NCBI GenBank assembly: GCA_015065285.1
Contig: SVQP01000023.1
Location: forward strand, 1-33,229
From: Oscillospiraceae bacterium
Lineage (GTDB): Bacteria > Bacillota > Clostridia > Oscillospirales > CAG-272
DNA length: 33,229 bases
Reading direction: 5' to 3'
In this document: positions 5,990 through 13,523 of the stretch, piece by piece
How the letters are laid out: the number at the start of each line of letters is the position of its first letter
How positions within the stretch are numbered: the stretch's first letter is position 1
Program-made: the position numbers and the translations under genes
Notes under the pieces: generated by a model
The model's database searches: none
Told to the model about the DNA's origin: nothing
Seen by the model: the letters and a program-made list of their open reading frames with translations, nothing else

Positions 5990-8070
5990 GACTTTTTGCG
6001 TTTTTCGACCAGAGACTCAAGCAGGTAGTTGGCACCAACCTCTCCTGCTCTTCCCTGATTGTAAATATGCTCTGCAAGCACAGCGGAAATTTTTTCCTCG
6101 TATTCCTCGGCACGGCAGAACAGGTCAGCTGCAATGGCACGGCATTCGCCAACGCGCTCCTTATCCACCGAAACGCCCACCACATCACGCAGCGAGATCT
6201 CGACGGGGATGCAATCGATCTTTTCCCAGTTGGGATTCATGCACTTGATCTTGGTATTGACAAAGATCGCGGGACGACGGGTCGCAAAGCAATACTCCAG
6301 TGCAATGCCCGACCAGTCGGTGATCAGCATATCCGCTGCATAGATCGAGCGGTTGACCGTAAAGTCCAGCTCAAAGGTCAAGCCCTCGCCCACCAAATGC
6401 GCATATTTCTCGGTCAGCGCCTGCAGGCGCGCACCGTAACGCTTGACGTATTCGGGATGAGGACGCACGATCAGATGGTACTCGTCGCAATACAGCGAGG
6501 AGATCAGACCGTCAATGCAGGAATCCAGCAAATTATCCTCCTGCCACGAGGGCGCGATCAGAATATCCTTGCGCGCCTTTTGCGTGTGGTTGGCTCTTTC
6601 CTGCTTTCCTGCTTCGATCAGCTTGTCCGCAAGCGGATAGCCGAATTCCACCAGCTTTTTCTCGGGAAGACCGTATACCTTCTCGGTGGCACGCACCTCG
6701 CGTACAATGTGCGGTCCTGTGCAGAAAATGGTGTCGAATGCGTCCAGTGCGCCCTCACGGAAGCCCATGTGCGCGCTCATCATATCGTGCGGCACGTACA
6801 CGTATTCCATGTCCTTTTTCATAATCGAGCGCTTGATATAATACTTGTCAAGGTCGGGCGTGGTCATGACCATAATATCCGCCTCACAGCGCATCATCAA
6901 GGGGATCATCTTTTTCAAGCCGATATAGTAGGGCTTGATACGGGGCTCCTTTTCTGCCAGCGCAAAGATCGCGTCGTCCGGGTCGTTGGTCACGTAGTGA
7001 ATCACGATATTGGACTTGGCAAGCAGCTGCTCGATGATCGCCTCGTAATACTTATAAAATCCGCTCTTTTCGGAGTAGATGACAAGGTGCTTGTTGACAA
7101 TGGAGAAGAATCTCTTGTAGTCCTTCTTCTCTCTTGCACGGTTCACCTTGAAATTGGGGTCCTTTTTCTTGCTCTCCAGCGCCTCGATCTCAGCAAGTGC
7201 TGCGCGGCTCTTTTCCAGCGCCTGGTAATCCACGTACTTTTTGGGATTGATGATGGCATTGAGCGCGTACATCTGAATGATCGAGAAAATATTGCTTGCC
7301 ACCCAATACCACGCAATGCCCGCAGGCACGCCGATACCGAGATACAGCGAAATACCAACCGACAGAATGGTCATGCCGTGCTGGGAAAGCTTGCTTTGCT
7401 CATGCTGCAGCACGTTGGAAAGGTTCTGCGTCCAGCACATCAGCCAGGAAGAAACGCCTGCGATGATGGGCATGAGCAGATAAATGCTCCAGAAATTGCT
7501 GCTGGGAATGGTGGAAAGGTTAAATCCAAGGAAATGATTGTCAAAATTCAAGATCGGCTGCAGATCAAGCCCGAAGAATTCGGTACCCAAAGCGCCTGCC
7601 TGAATATGCTCGATCAGCGCCAGCTGATACGAGGAATCCTCTGCGTTGATCTCCAAACCCTTTGCCAGGCAAACGTTTACCATGCTCTGAATGGTTTCGG
7701 GATCAATGGCAAACAAATAATCCAGCGGGTGATAAATGATCTGCACCACGCCAAGCAGCAGCACGATCTGCGCTGCCAGCGGTACCAGCGAGAGCATAGG
7801 ATGATACTTGTGCTTTTTGTAAAGCTCTGCCTGCTTGTCGGCAATGGTGTCCATATCACCGTAGTGATTTGCCTTGAGGAAATTGACCTCGGGCTGGATC
7901 TTGACCATCTGAATGGAATTCTTATGAATCCAGATCGAAAGCGGCAGCAGAACAAGCTTGGTTGCCAGTGTGAACAGGATGATGGCAAGGCCGTAGTTTT
8001 GCACCAGCAGCCAGCATCCCTTCATCAGGTATCCCAAGGGGATACAGATATAATACAGAATAGCGTCCAT
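5986..8070 (-). CDS. YidC insertase fused to CDP-glycerol glycerophosphotransferase
   Basis: A 694-aa fusion. Residues 1-280 are a YidC/Oxa1 membrane insertase: first span YGLAIILFTLATKLVLLPLS (26-45), a charged hairpin (60-90), and further spans at about 93-113, 195-215 and 233-272. The positive residue YidC uses in its hydrophilic groove is Lys38 here instead of the usual Arg. After a charged linker (about 280-320), residues 320-690 are a TagB/TagF-like CDP-glycerol glycerophosphotransferase domain, with VPHDM (426-430) at the place of the catalytic-His block, RPHP (536-539), and TDWSGIALEY (584-593) for nucleotide/phosphate binding. Such transferases move glycerol-phosphate (or ribitol-phosphate) from a CDP carrier onto teichoic-acid-type polymers on the cytoplasmic face. 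It is in one operon with the sulfatase-fold gene, 11 nt apart, and has AAAGGAG before its ATG. The frame is continuous, so the fusion is genuine unless an assembly error removed a stop. Confidence 0.9.
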   Translation of the reverse strand: MDAILYYICIPLGYLMKGCWLLVQNYGLAIILFTLATKLVLLPLSIWIHKNSIQMVKIQPEVNFLKANHYGDMDTIADKQAELYKKHKYHPMLSLVPLAAQIVLLLGVVQIIYHPLDYLFAIDPETIQSMVNVCLAKGLEINAEDSSYQLALIEHIQAGALGTEFFGLDLQPILNFDNHFLGFNLSTIPSSNFWSIYLLMPIIAGVSSWLMCWTQNLSNVLQHEQSKLSQHGMTILSVGISLYLGIGVPAGIAWYWVASNIFSIIQMYALNAIINPKKYVDYQALEKSRAALAEIEALESKKKDPNFKVNRAREKKDYKRFFSIVNKHLVIYSEKSGFYKYYEAIIEQLLAKSNIVIHYVTNDPDDAIFALAEKEPRIKPYYIGLKKMIPLMMRCEADIMVMTTPDLDKYYIKRSIMKKDMEYVYVPHDMMSAHMGFREGALDAFDTIFCTGPHIVREVRATEKVYGLPEKKLVEFGYPLADKLIEAGKQERANHTQKARKDILIAPSWQEDNLLDSCIDGLISSLYCDEYHLIVRPHPEYVKRYGARLQALTEKYAHLVGEGLTFELDFTVNRSIYAADMLITDWSGIALEYCFATRRPAIFVNTKIKCMNPNWEKIDCIPVEISLRDVVGVSVDKERVGECRAIAADLFCRAEEYEEKISAVLAEHIYNQGRAGEVGANYLLESLVEKRKKS

Positions 8071-8081
8071 TCTTTACTCCT

Positions 8082-9854
8082 TTAATCGTAAATGCTCTTA
8101 CCCAGAGAGTAACGGTCTACGATGGTCCAGTTTGCGAAATCCTTGCCATTTCCGCGGATCTCATAGATAATGTTTTCATACATGACCTTACCGCTGGCAT
8201 CCTTCTCATAGCGTTGGAACCAAAGGTTACGCACCTGCTCCTGTCCCTCGGGAACCTCAAATACGGTAGGCTCATCGGTGGGAATGCCGGATGCCTCCTT
8301 GATGGTAGCGAGCACATTATCCACATCCAGCTGCGCGTAGTTGTTCTTGATCTCGCCTTCGGATACGCCTGCAGGCTTGACCAATAGCGCAGTCACGTAG
8401 GAATTATTGGGAACGGCACTATCAGAGCGGATACGTGCATGGTCGCCCGTAATAATAATGGTTGCGTTATCGTAAACACCCAGTCTCTTCATCTCGGCAA
8501 TATAGCGATTGATGATTTTGAAGCTTTGTCTCATCACGTTTTCGGTATTCCAGGAAAGTCCGTCCGGATCCTCCTCGGGCAAAGGGTTATAATCCGAGTC
8601 ATATTCAGTGGGCAGATGGCAACCATCTACGTGAATAAAGGAATATCCCTTTTCGCTCTGACGCAGTGTAAATTCATCCTTTGTCATCAGCTCATATACC
8701 TTGGGCATATTGGTGGAAAAGACGTCGTATTCAGTCTCATACTCCACGTACTTGTCAAACATAGGGGTGCTGACCTGGCCGACAATCCCCTGCAGGCAGA
8801 ACGGCAGATAGCGGTAGAGCGAAAGGCGGATCATATCAATGGAGAGCGACGCGCTTTGTACAATGTCATAGGAAATCTTGCCCGAGAGGTTCTCGGCATA
8901 CGCGCTCATATCCCCCGCATCCTCGTAGCAATAATAATCATCCGTATAGATATTGATGTCAAAGCCCTGCTCCTTGATAGACAACAAATGCTCGGAATTT
9001 TTGTAAGCTCCGGTCATATATTCATCGTGCGAAAGCGTGAAGTCTGTTTTCTCACCGGTCAGCACGTGCAAAGCCCCCGGGAAGGTTCTGGGATAAAGTG
9101 TAATATAATCGGCAAAGTAGGTAAAGCCGTCCAGCTCGTCAAAAATCTCGGGATAGTTCTTTTGCGCATCATCGTAATACGTGTAATCAAAGCGGTCCAC
9201 GATAAACACAATCACATTTTGATCTGTCGCAAAGGTATCCAAATTCTTCACGGTCAGCATCTGCTCCCCTTCAGTCATCGCTACATTATCCTTTCCGGCA
9301 AGCACGTCGGTGGTCAGTGCCAGCACCGCAAACGAGATCAGGGAGGAGCCAAGCACGGCAACAATGGCTACGGCAGAGATCAACTTGACCATATCACGGT
9401 AGCGGTTGAGCAACAAAACAGCTGCTACGCTGCCACCAATGACCAAAGCCCAGATCACAGCATTGACAATCACGGAGCCAAGCCCGATCTCCTCGGTGCC
9501 GTCCCCTGCCAGCGAGGAAAGCCCCATGGACAGGAAATTTCCCTGAATAAAGATCATCAAAGAGACACCGAACACAAGCCCGTACGCCACGTCAAAGGCT
9601 CTGCCGCGCAACAAAAGCAACACCGTACAAATCACGGCAGCAATTCCAATAAACAGCAAAGCACAGATCAGCCCAAAATCGCCAAACGTAAACTTGAATT
9701 GGTCTATATTGTTCCCAAAAATCTCAAAAGGTCCGAAAAAGCACGCAAGGAAAGGGGCAGCCAGCGACAAAAGGATCACGGGCAACAGCTTTTCCTTGAT
9801 TGTAAAGCCCTTGTAAGCAGGCTTTTGTTTCGAAGAATTCTGGTTTTGATTCAT
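8082..9854 (-). CDS. Membrane sulfatase-fold (LTA-synthase-like) protein
   Basis: A 590-aa protein with about five N-terminal membrane spans (23-43, 60-83, 88-110, 126-149, 155-182) and an extracytoplasmic alkaline-phosphatase/sulfatase fold (about 212-590). The metal site is visible as FIVDRFD (Asp220), the nucleophile candidate Thr257 in RTFPG, His408 and His413 in IHVDGCHLP, and GDH (Asp471-His472). This layout matches lipoteichoic acid synthase and phosphoethanolamine transferase-like enzymes, which move a phospho-alcohol between lipid and polymer outside the membrane. GGAG precedes the ATG, and a consensus promoter lies at 9919-9947. It is first in an operon with the YidC-transferase fusion, which supports a joint role in making or decorating an envelope polymer. 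Confidence 0.83.
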   Translation of the reverse strand: MNQNQNSSKQKPAYKGFTIKEKLLPVILLSLAAPFLACFFGPFEIFGNNIDQFKFTFGDFGLICALLFIGIAAVICTVLLLLRGRAFDVAYGLVFGVSLMIFIQGNFLSMGLSSLAGDGTEEIGLGSVIVNAVIWALVIGGSVAAVLLLNRYRDMVKLISAVAIVAVLGSSLISFAVLALTTDVLAGKDNVAMTEGEQMLTVKNLDTFATDQNVIVFIVDRFDYTYYDDAQKNYPEIFDELDGFTYFADYITLYPRTFPGALHVLTGEKTDFTLSHDEYMTGAYKNSEHLLSIKEQGFDINIYTDDYYCYEDAGDMSAYAENLSGKISYDIVQSASLSIDMIRLSLYRYLPFCLQGIVGQVSTPMFDKYVEYETEYDVFSTNMPKVYELMTKDEFTLRQSEKGYSFIHVDGCHLPTEYDSDYNPLPEEDPDGLSWNTENVMRQSFKIINRYIAEMKRLGVYDNATIIITGDHARIRSDSAVPNNSYVTALLVKPAGVSEGEIKNNYAQLDVDNVLATIKEASGIPTDEPTVFEVPEGQEQVRNLWFQRYEKDASGKVMYENIIYEIRGNGKDFANWTIVDRYSLGKSIYD

Positions 9855-9918
9855 CTATTTCACTCCGTTTCGGTTATGATTTCTCTTCAATACTCTATTA
9901 TTGACAACATACAGAATA

Positions 9919-9947
9919 ATCATATCACAATTGCGTATATTTGTCAA
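9919..9947 (-). promoter_or_regulatory. Promoter of the surface-polymer operon
   Basis: On the minus strand: -35 TTGACA, 17-bp spacer, -10 TATGAT, preceded by TGA. It drives the sulfatase-fold gene and the YidC fusion behind it. Confidence 0.85.
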
Positions 9948-9972
9948 CTCAAAAGCGAATAAAACCCACAAA

Positions 9973-9996
9973 GGGCGGCACCATCGGGTGCCGCCC
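9973..9996 (-). terminator. GC-rich hairpin after the rhamnosidase gene
   Basis: A perfect 10-bp stem (GGGCGGCACC with GGTGCCGCCC) and ATCG loop lie 23 nt after the stop at 10020. On the minus strand it is followed by TTTGTGGGTTTT, a poor T-tract. It may act as a terminator or, like the element at 30015-30044, be a member of a palindromic repeat family (see findings). Confidence 0.6.
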
Positions 9997-10019
9997 CTAT
10001 ATTTTGCCGATCCGCCAAA

Positions 10020-12491
10020 TCAGCCTCGGTTTGAAATTTGAATGTGCACGCAATCCTGATCCAGTGCCTTGACCTCTCGCGGCAACGTCAGCTCATACGC
10101 ATAACCTGCCGGCAGGCTGCCAAAGAGCACAAAGCGCTCACCGTCGTATCTCCACTCCAGTGCGATCAAGCCATCCGGTGTTTCGTGCGTGCCGCGTGAC
10201 CAACGCAAGCCGCAGATATGAGGCGCGATTCGGATAAGTCTCTCTCCTTCTCCCTTGGCATCAAAGCAAGGAATACCAAGCCCCAGCACGTCACGCAGCA
10301 AATGCACGCCCGCATGCGCGGAAAATCCATGGCAGCGCGAGGAGGTATCGATCATCTCATTCTCCCACAGCGTGCCCGGGCCCTCGCGCAGCTGCGGCAT
10401 GTAGATCGCCAGCATGTCCTCATACATTTTCTCATGCGCGCCCATACGCGTCAGCATATCCAGTCTGATGCAAAGCCCGATAAAGAGATTGCTTACGCCC
10501 ACCATGGGATCCTTTGCATAATACGGTGCAGGTCCCATCTTTTGGGTCACGGCACGATCCAGCGCGGGGGCTTCACCTTTGTCGAACAACCCGCTCCACA
10601 GAGCTGTATACATAGCCGCTTCGCTGAAATATCCCTTGGCGCGCAGGCTGCCGTCCGCACCTGTGTCAAAGCTGTCGGGGATGTACTTGACGTCCGAAGC
10701 GTCACCGCTGCCCATGATGGCGGTGCGCAAGATTCTGCGCGCAGCTGCGGCAATTTCGATCCAATCGGGTCTTTCAAAGGTATTGCCCAGCTGCTCTAAC
10801 ATATATGCGTAAAGCGCGTTGGCTGCCGTGGATACGGGTTGGTTATTCTCTGCTCTGTTGGACTGCGACCAGTCGATAAACAGCCAAGGCAGATTTTCCA
10901 AAAGTCCGCTCTTGCCCACGAAATCGCGCGTGCCCTTGACAAACGCTTCGATTCTCGGTGCAAATTCATCACGAAATGCCACGTCTCCCGTGCGGCTGAT
11001 ATACTCACAGATCTCACAGCCAAGCCAGAACGACCAAGTGGTAATGCCGGTCATATCACGGTAAGAGGGCTTGAGCGCGGGATAAACCTCGGGGAAAAAG
11101 CCGTGGAACATGTCCTGCGCCGGGGTCAGCAGAAAATTCTCCAGAAATTCGCGCTCAACACGGGGGTCGGACAGCATCAGGGCTGCCGCGCGTCCGGTCC
11201 AGAGCGAATCGCACAGCCAGCCGCCTCTCTCGCGCTCGGGGCAATCCATAAAAATATCCAGCGTGTTAAGGATCAGTGTTTTCTTGGCAGCGGCATACAG
11301 ACGGTTGATCTGCTCATCCGAGCAGGAAAAGCTTGTTCTGTGCTCATCCGGATACGCATAGTCCAGCACCGAAAGGCTGTGCACGGTTACAGCGCCCGTG
11401 CCGCGGAAGTACAGCTTGACGTATCTGACAAGGCTTGGTTCAAATGCAATAAACTCGGTCAAGCCCGCAGGCAGGTGCAGCCTGCTGACTATATTGTGAT
11501 AATACGGGAAGCTGCCATCCGTATCCAAAAGCTCACTGTGTACGATATCGATCACACCCGCACTCTCGCAGCTGACCACCAAGCGCAAAAAGCCCACGCG
11601 GCTCTCTCCGCCGTCATAGGTGGCGTACATGCTCTCATCTCCCCACAAGGTCAAGCCTTCATCGCCATATTCTGCACAAACACCGCCAAAGGCAGTATCG
11701 CGCGTTCTGCGGCAATCGGCAGTCGGGTGCTCCTCAAGCGCAATGTAGGCAGGTGAATTCTGCTCGTAAAACAGCGGCTCGATCTTTTTTTTGGGGTCAA
11801 TGCGGCAGGAGCCAAAGCCGGTAAGATCATCAAAAAAGCTTTCCTCCAGTGTGGGCATCAGGGCTTCGTGCGCAAGATAGATCGGCTCGTTTGCAATCGG
11901 TGCAGCAGGCACAAACTCGCCCTTTCCCACCTTCCACAGGTAATACTGCTCATCCATGCGGTAAATCTCGATCGCCTCGCGGCTGTGCGAGATGCGCTCG
12001 GCATTCGGCACGCGAGATTCCACAAGGCAGACCTGCCAAGACTCGCGTCCCGTAGCGCACAGCACCTTGCCATCACAGCAAAGCTCGGCAATCATCATGC
12101 CGTCCTCCATGGTGCAATCGTTGGAATAGCGGTTGTAGATGGGGTGCTCGTTGCCGTATGCCAGCACCTCAATGGCAATATGGTTGATCCCCGGCTCAAG
12201 ATACCACGTCACGTCCAGCTCATCCACGCGCGCATAGCCGTGCGCGGTGCGTGCAGGACCGTGCATGATGATCTCTCCGTTGATATAGAGTCGGTAAAAA
12301 TTGCGTGCGGTAAGACGGGCTGTGATGCCACAGAGCATCAGCTCCCCCTGATCGCTGCAATACTCGGAAAGATCCAGCGCATAGTAAAAGCCATACTGCG
12401 CAACAGCTCTTTCGCGCTTGATACAGGCATATTCCTCTTGGCTATAGGGGTAAAACACCGCACGTGCGGCTTCAAATTTCACTGTATTCAT
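10020..12491 (-). CDS. Alpha-L-rhamnosidase-type glycoside hydrolase (GH78-like)
   Basis: An 823-aa protein without signal peptide. Residues about 60-115 are the family's N-terminal beta domain with YRLYINGEIIMHGPARTAHG (67-86). The (alpha/alpha)6 six-hairpin catalytic domain starts near 385 and contains DCPERERGGWLCDS (416-429), the signature acidic region of bacterial alpha-L-rhamnosidases. The reaction is release of terminal alpha-L-rhamnose from oligosaccharides. The length fits the family (about 750-1000 aa). AGGAGG stands 6 nt before the ATG. It is monocistronic, divergent from the membrane-anchored glycan-binding and GH106-like genes, so secreted enzymes on one side and a cytoplasmic rhamnosidase on the other could act in sequence on imported fragments. 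No sugar importer is seen close by. Confidence 0.85.
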   Translation of the reverse strand: MNTVKFEAARAVFYPYSQEEYACIKRERAVAQYGFYYALDLSEYCSDQGELMLCGITARLTARNFYRLYINGEIIMHGPARTAHGYARVDELDVTWYLEPGINHIAIEVLAYGNEHPIYNRYSNDCTMEDGMMIAELCCDGKVLCATGRESWQVCLVESRVPNAERISHSREAIEIYRMDEQYYLWKVGKGEFVPAAPIANEPIYLAHEALMPTLEESFFDDLTGFGSCRIDPKKKIEPLFYEQNSPAYIALEEHPTADCRRTRDTAFGGVCAEYGDEGLTLWGDESMYATYDGGESRVGFLRLVVSCESAGVIDIVHSELLDTDGSFPYYHNIVSRLHLPAGLTEFIAFEPSLVRYVKLYFRGTGAVTVHSLSVLDYAYPDEHRTSFSCSDEQINRLYAAAKKTLILNTLDIFMDCPERERGGWLCDSLWTGRAAALMLSDPRVEREFLENFLLTPAQDMFHGFFPEVYPALKPSYRDMTGITTWSFWLGCEICEYISRTGDVAFRDEFAPRIEAFVKGTRDFVGKSGLLENLPWLFIDWSQSNRAENNQPVSTAANALYAYMLEQLGNTFERPDWIEIAAAARRILRTAIMGSGDASDVKYIPDSFDTGADGSLRAKGYFSEAAMYTALWSGLFDKGEAPALDRAVTQKMGPAPYYAKDPMVGVSNLFIGLCIRLDMLTRMGAHEKMYEDMLAIYMPQLREGPGTLWENEMIDTSSRCHGFSAHAGVHLLRDVLGLGIPCFDAKGEGERLIRIAPHICGLRWSRGTHETPDGLIALEWRYDGERFVLFGSLPAGYAYELTLPREVKALDQDCVHIQISNRG

Positions 12492-12524
12492 ATAATCCTC
12501 CTTCGGGAAGCTCTCTGCTCCTTT

Positions 12525-12553
12525 ATTTTACCATATAAATGAGAATTTTTCAA
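12525..12553 (-). promoter_or_regulatory. Rhamnosidase promoter (divergent pair, leftward)
   Basis: On the minus strand: -35 TTGAAA, 17-bp spacer, -10 TAAAAT preceded by TGG. It lies 17 bp from the -35 of the opposite promoter at 12571-12599, leaving little room for separate operators; a shared regulator is plausible. Confidence 0.8.
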
Positions 12554-12570
12554 GACGAATTCAAAACGTA

Positions 12571-12599
12571 TTGCACAATGACTTACGATGTGCTATAAT
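12571..12599 (+). promoter_or_regulatory. CBM/GH106-like operon promoter (divergent pair, rightward)
   Basis: -35 TTGCAC, 17-bp spacer, -10 TATAAT preceded by TGC. The -10 lies 27 bp before the ATG at 12627. Confidence 0.85.
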
Positions 12600-12626
12600 G
12601 GAGCTATCAAACCATGGAGGTAACGT

Positions 12627-13523
12627 ATGAAAAAGCTTGCACTTTTGTTATGTGCCCTGTTATTGATCAGCGCATTGTGTCTTCCCACCTATGCAGAAAC
12701 CGATTACGAAATGCTGGAAAACGGAGATTTTGAGGAATACTCCGCCACGTGGCAAAAATACTACATGGCAACTGTGGATTACTGCGATCAAGCACACAGC
12801 GGAAGCAGTGCGCTGAGCATTACCCACCGCCAGCACTCCACCGACATTGCAAGACAGTACATCACAGATGAGCTGGAATATTACGGCCCCGGCGAATATG
12901 AATTCTCTGCCTGGGTACGCTTGGCTGACCCCACCGATCAGCCGATCGCGATCTGTGTCGCCATCGGTGTTTACTGTGAACAAGATAAGGACTATTGGTT
13001 CACCTCCAACTTTGTCAACGTCACCTCCGAGTGGACCTACATTTCCGCAAAGCGCTACATCAGCTGGGAAACCGAGCTGGAGACTGCTGAATTTTATCTG
13101 GTCTCGCCCATGAACGGTGATGAGGATACCGGCAAGAACTTCCGCGATCTGATCCTGGATGATTGCTCCATGAAGCCCGTAGGCTTTACGGGCGAGCCTT
13201 ATGCGCCTCCCACCACCGAGGCACCTACCACGGTGCCCGAAACCGAGGCGCCTACCACAGAAGCTCCCACCACACAGGCGCCTACCACCTCTGCCGAGAC
13301 CGACGCGCCCACCGTGGAGACAACGGCTCCCGAGCAAGAGACCGATCATCAAAATCCCGATTCGGAGCAAGACAATGCCAACACGCAATCGGGCAACCAA
13401 ATCAGCACGCAAACCATTGTCATCACCTGCACCATGGTTGCCGTGGCACTGATTCTGCTTGCCGCCGGCATTGCGCTGACCGTATCTTTCGTAAGGGGGA
13501 AACGCAATGAAGCAGGTAAATAA
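12627..13523 (+). CDS. Membrane-anchored carbohydrate-binding protein
   Basis: A 298-aa surface protein. Residues 1-23 form a signal peptide with a cleavage site after TYA; residues about 28-188 resemble the CBM4/9 beta-sandwich family (opening LENGDFEEYSATWQ and ending with the FRDLILDDCSMKP strand are characteristic); residues 195-235 are a Thr/Pro-rich EAPTT linker; residues about 262-287 are a C-terminal span followed by a basic RGKR tail. The predicted topology displays the binding module outside the cell with a single anchor. GGAGG precedes the ATG. The downstream glycosidase starts 17 nt before this gene ends, so the two are translationally coupled and probably form a binding/hydrolysis pair. 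The specific glycan is unknown. Confidence 0.8.
   Translation: MKKLALLLCALLLISALCLPTYAETDYEMLENGDFEEYSATWQKYYMATVDYCDQAHSGSSALSITHRQHSTDIARQYITDELEYYGPGEYEFSAWVRLADPTDQPIAICVAIGVYCEQDKDYWFTSNFVNVTSEWTYISAKRYISWETELETAEFYLVSPMNGDEDTGKNFRDLILDDCSMKPVGFTGEPYAPPTTEAPTTVPETEAPTTEAPTTQAPTTSAETDAPTVETTAPEQETDHQNPDSEQDNANTQSGNQISTQTIVITCTMVAVALILLAAGIALTVSFVRGKRNEAGK
13201..13320 (+). repeat. In-frame Thr/Pro linker repeat
   Basis: Degenerate in-frame repeats encode variations of EAPTT (about six units, some expanded to ETEAPTT). They form the spacer between the carbohydrate-binding domain and the membrane anchor. Repeat number is likely to vary between strains. Confidence 0.75.

Noticed and set aside
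5977-8085. A 702-codon plus-strand open frame antisense to the YidC fusion gene, and similar long antisense frames at 1200-2153, 8439-9962, 13423-15123 and 17923-19545
   Set aside because: They lack ribosome sites and recognisable domains, and their residue composition (rich in His, Gln, Arg) is that of reversed codon usage. The sense-strand genes have clear family motifs.
13201-13320. A possible CRISPR-like or tandem DNA repeat
   Set aside because: The repetition is in-frame coding for the EAPTT linker, with degenerate units and no spacers.
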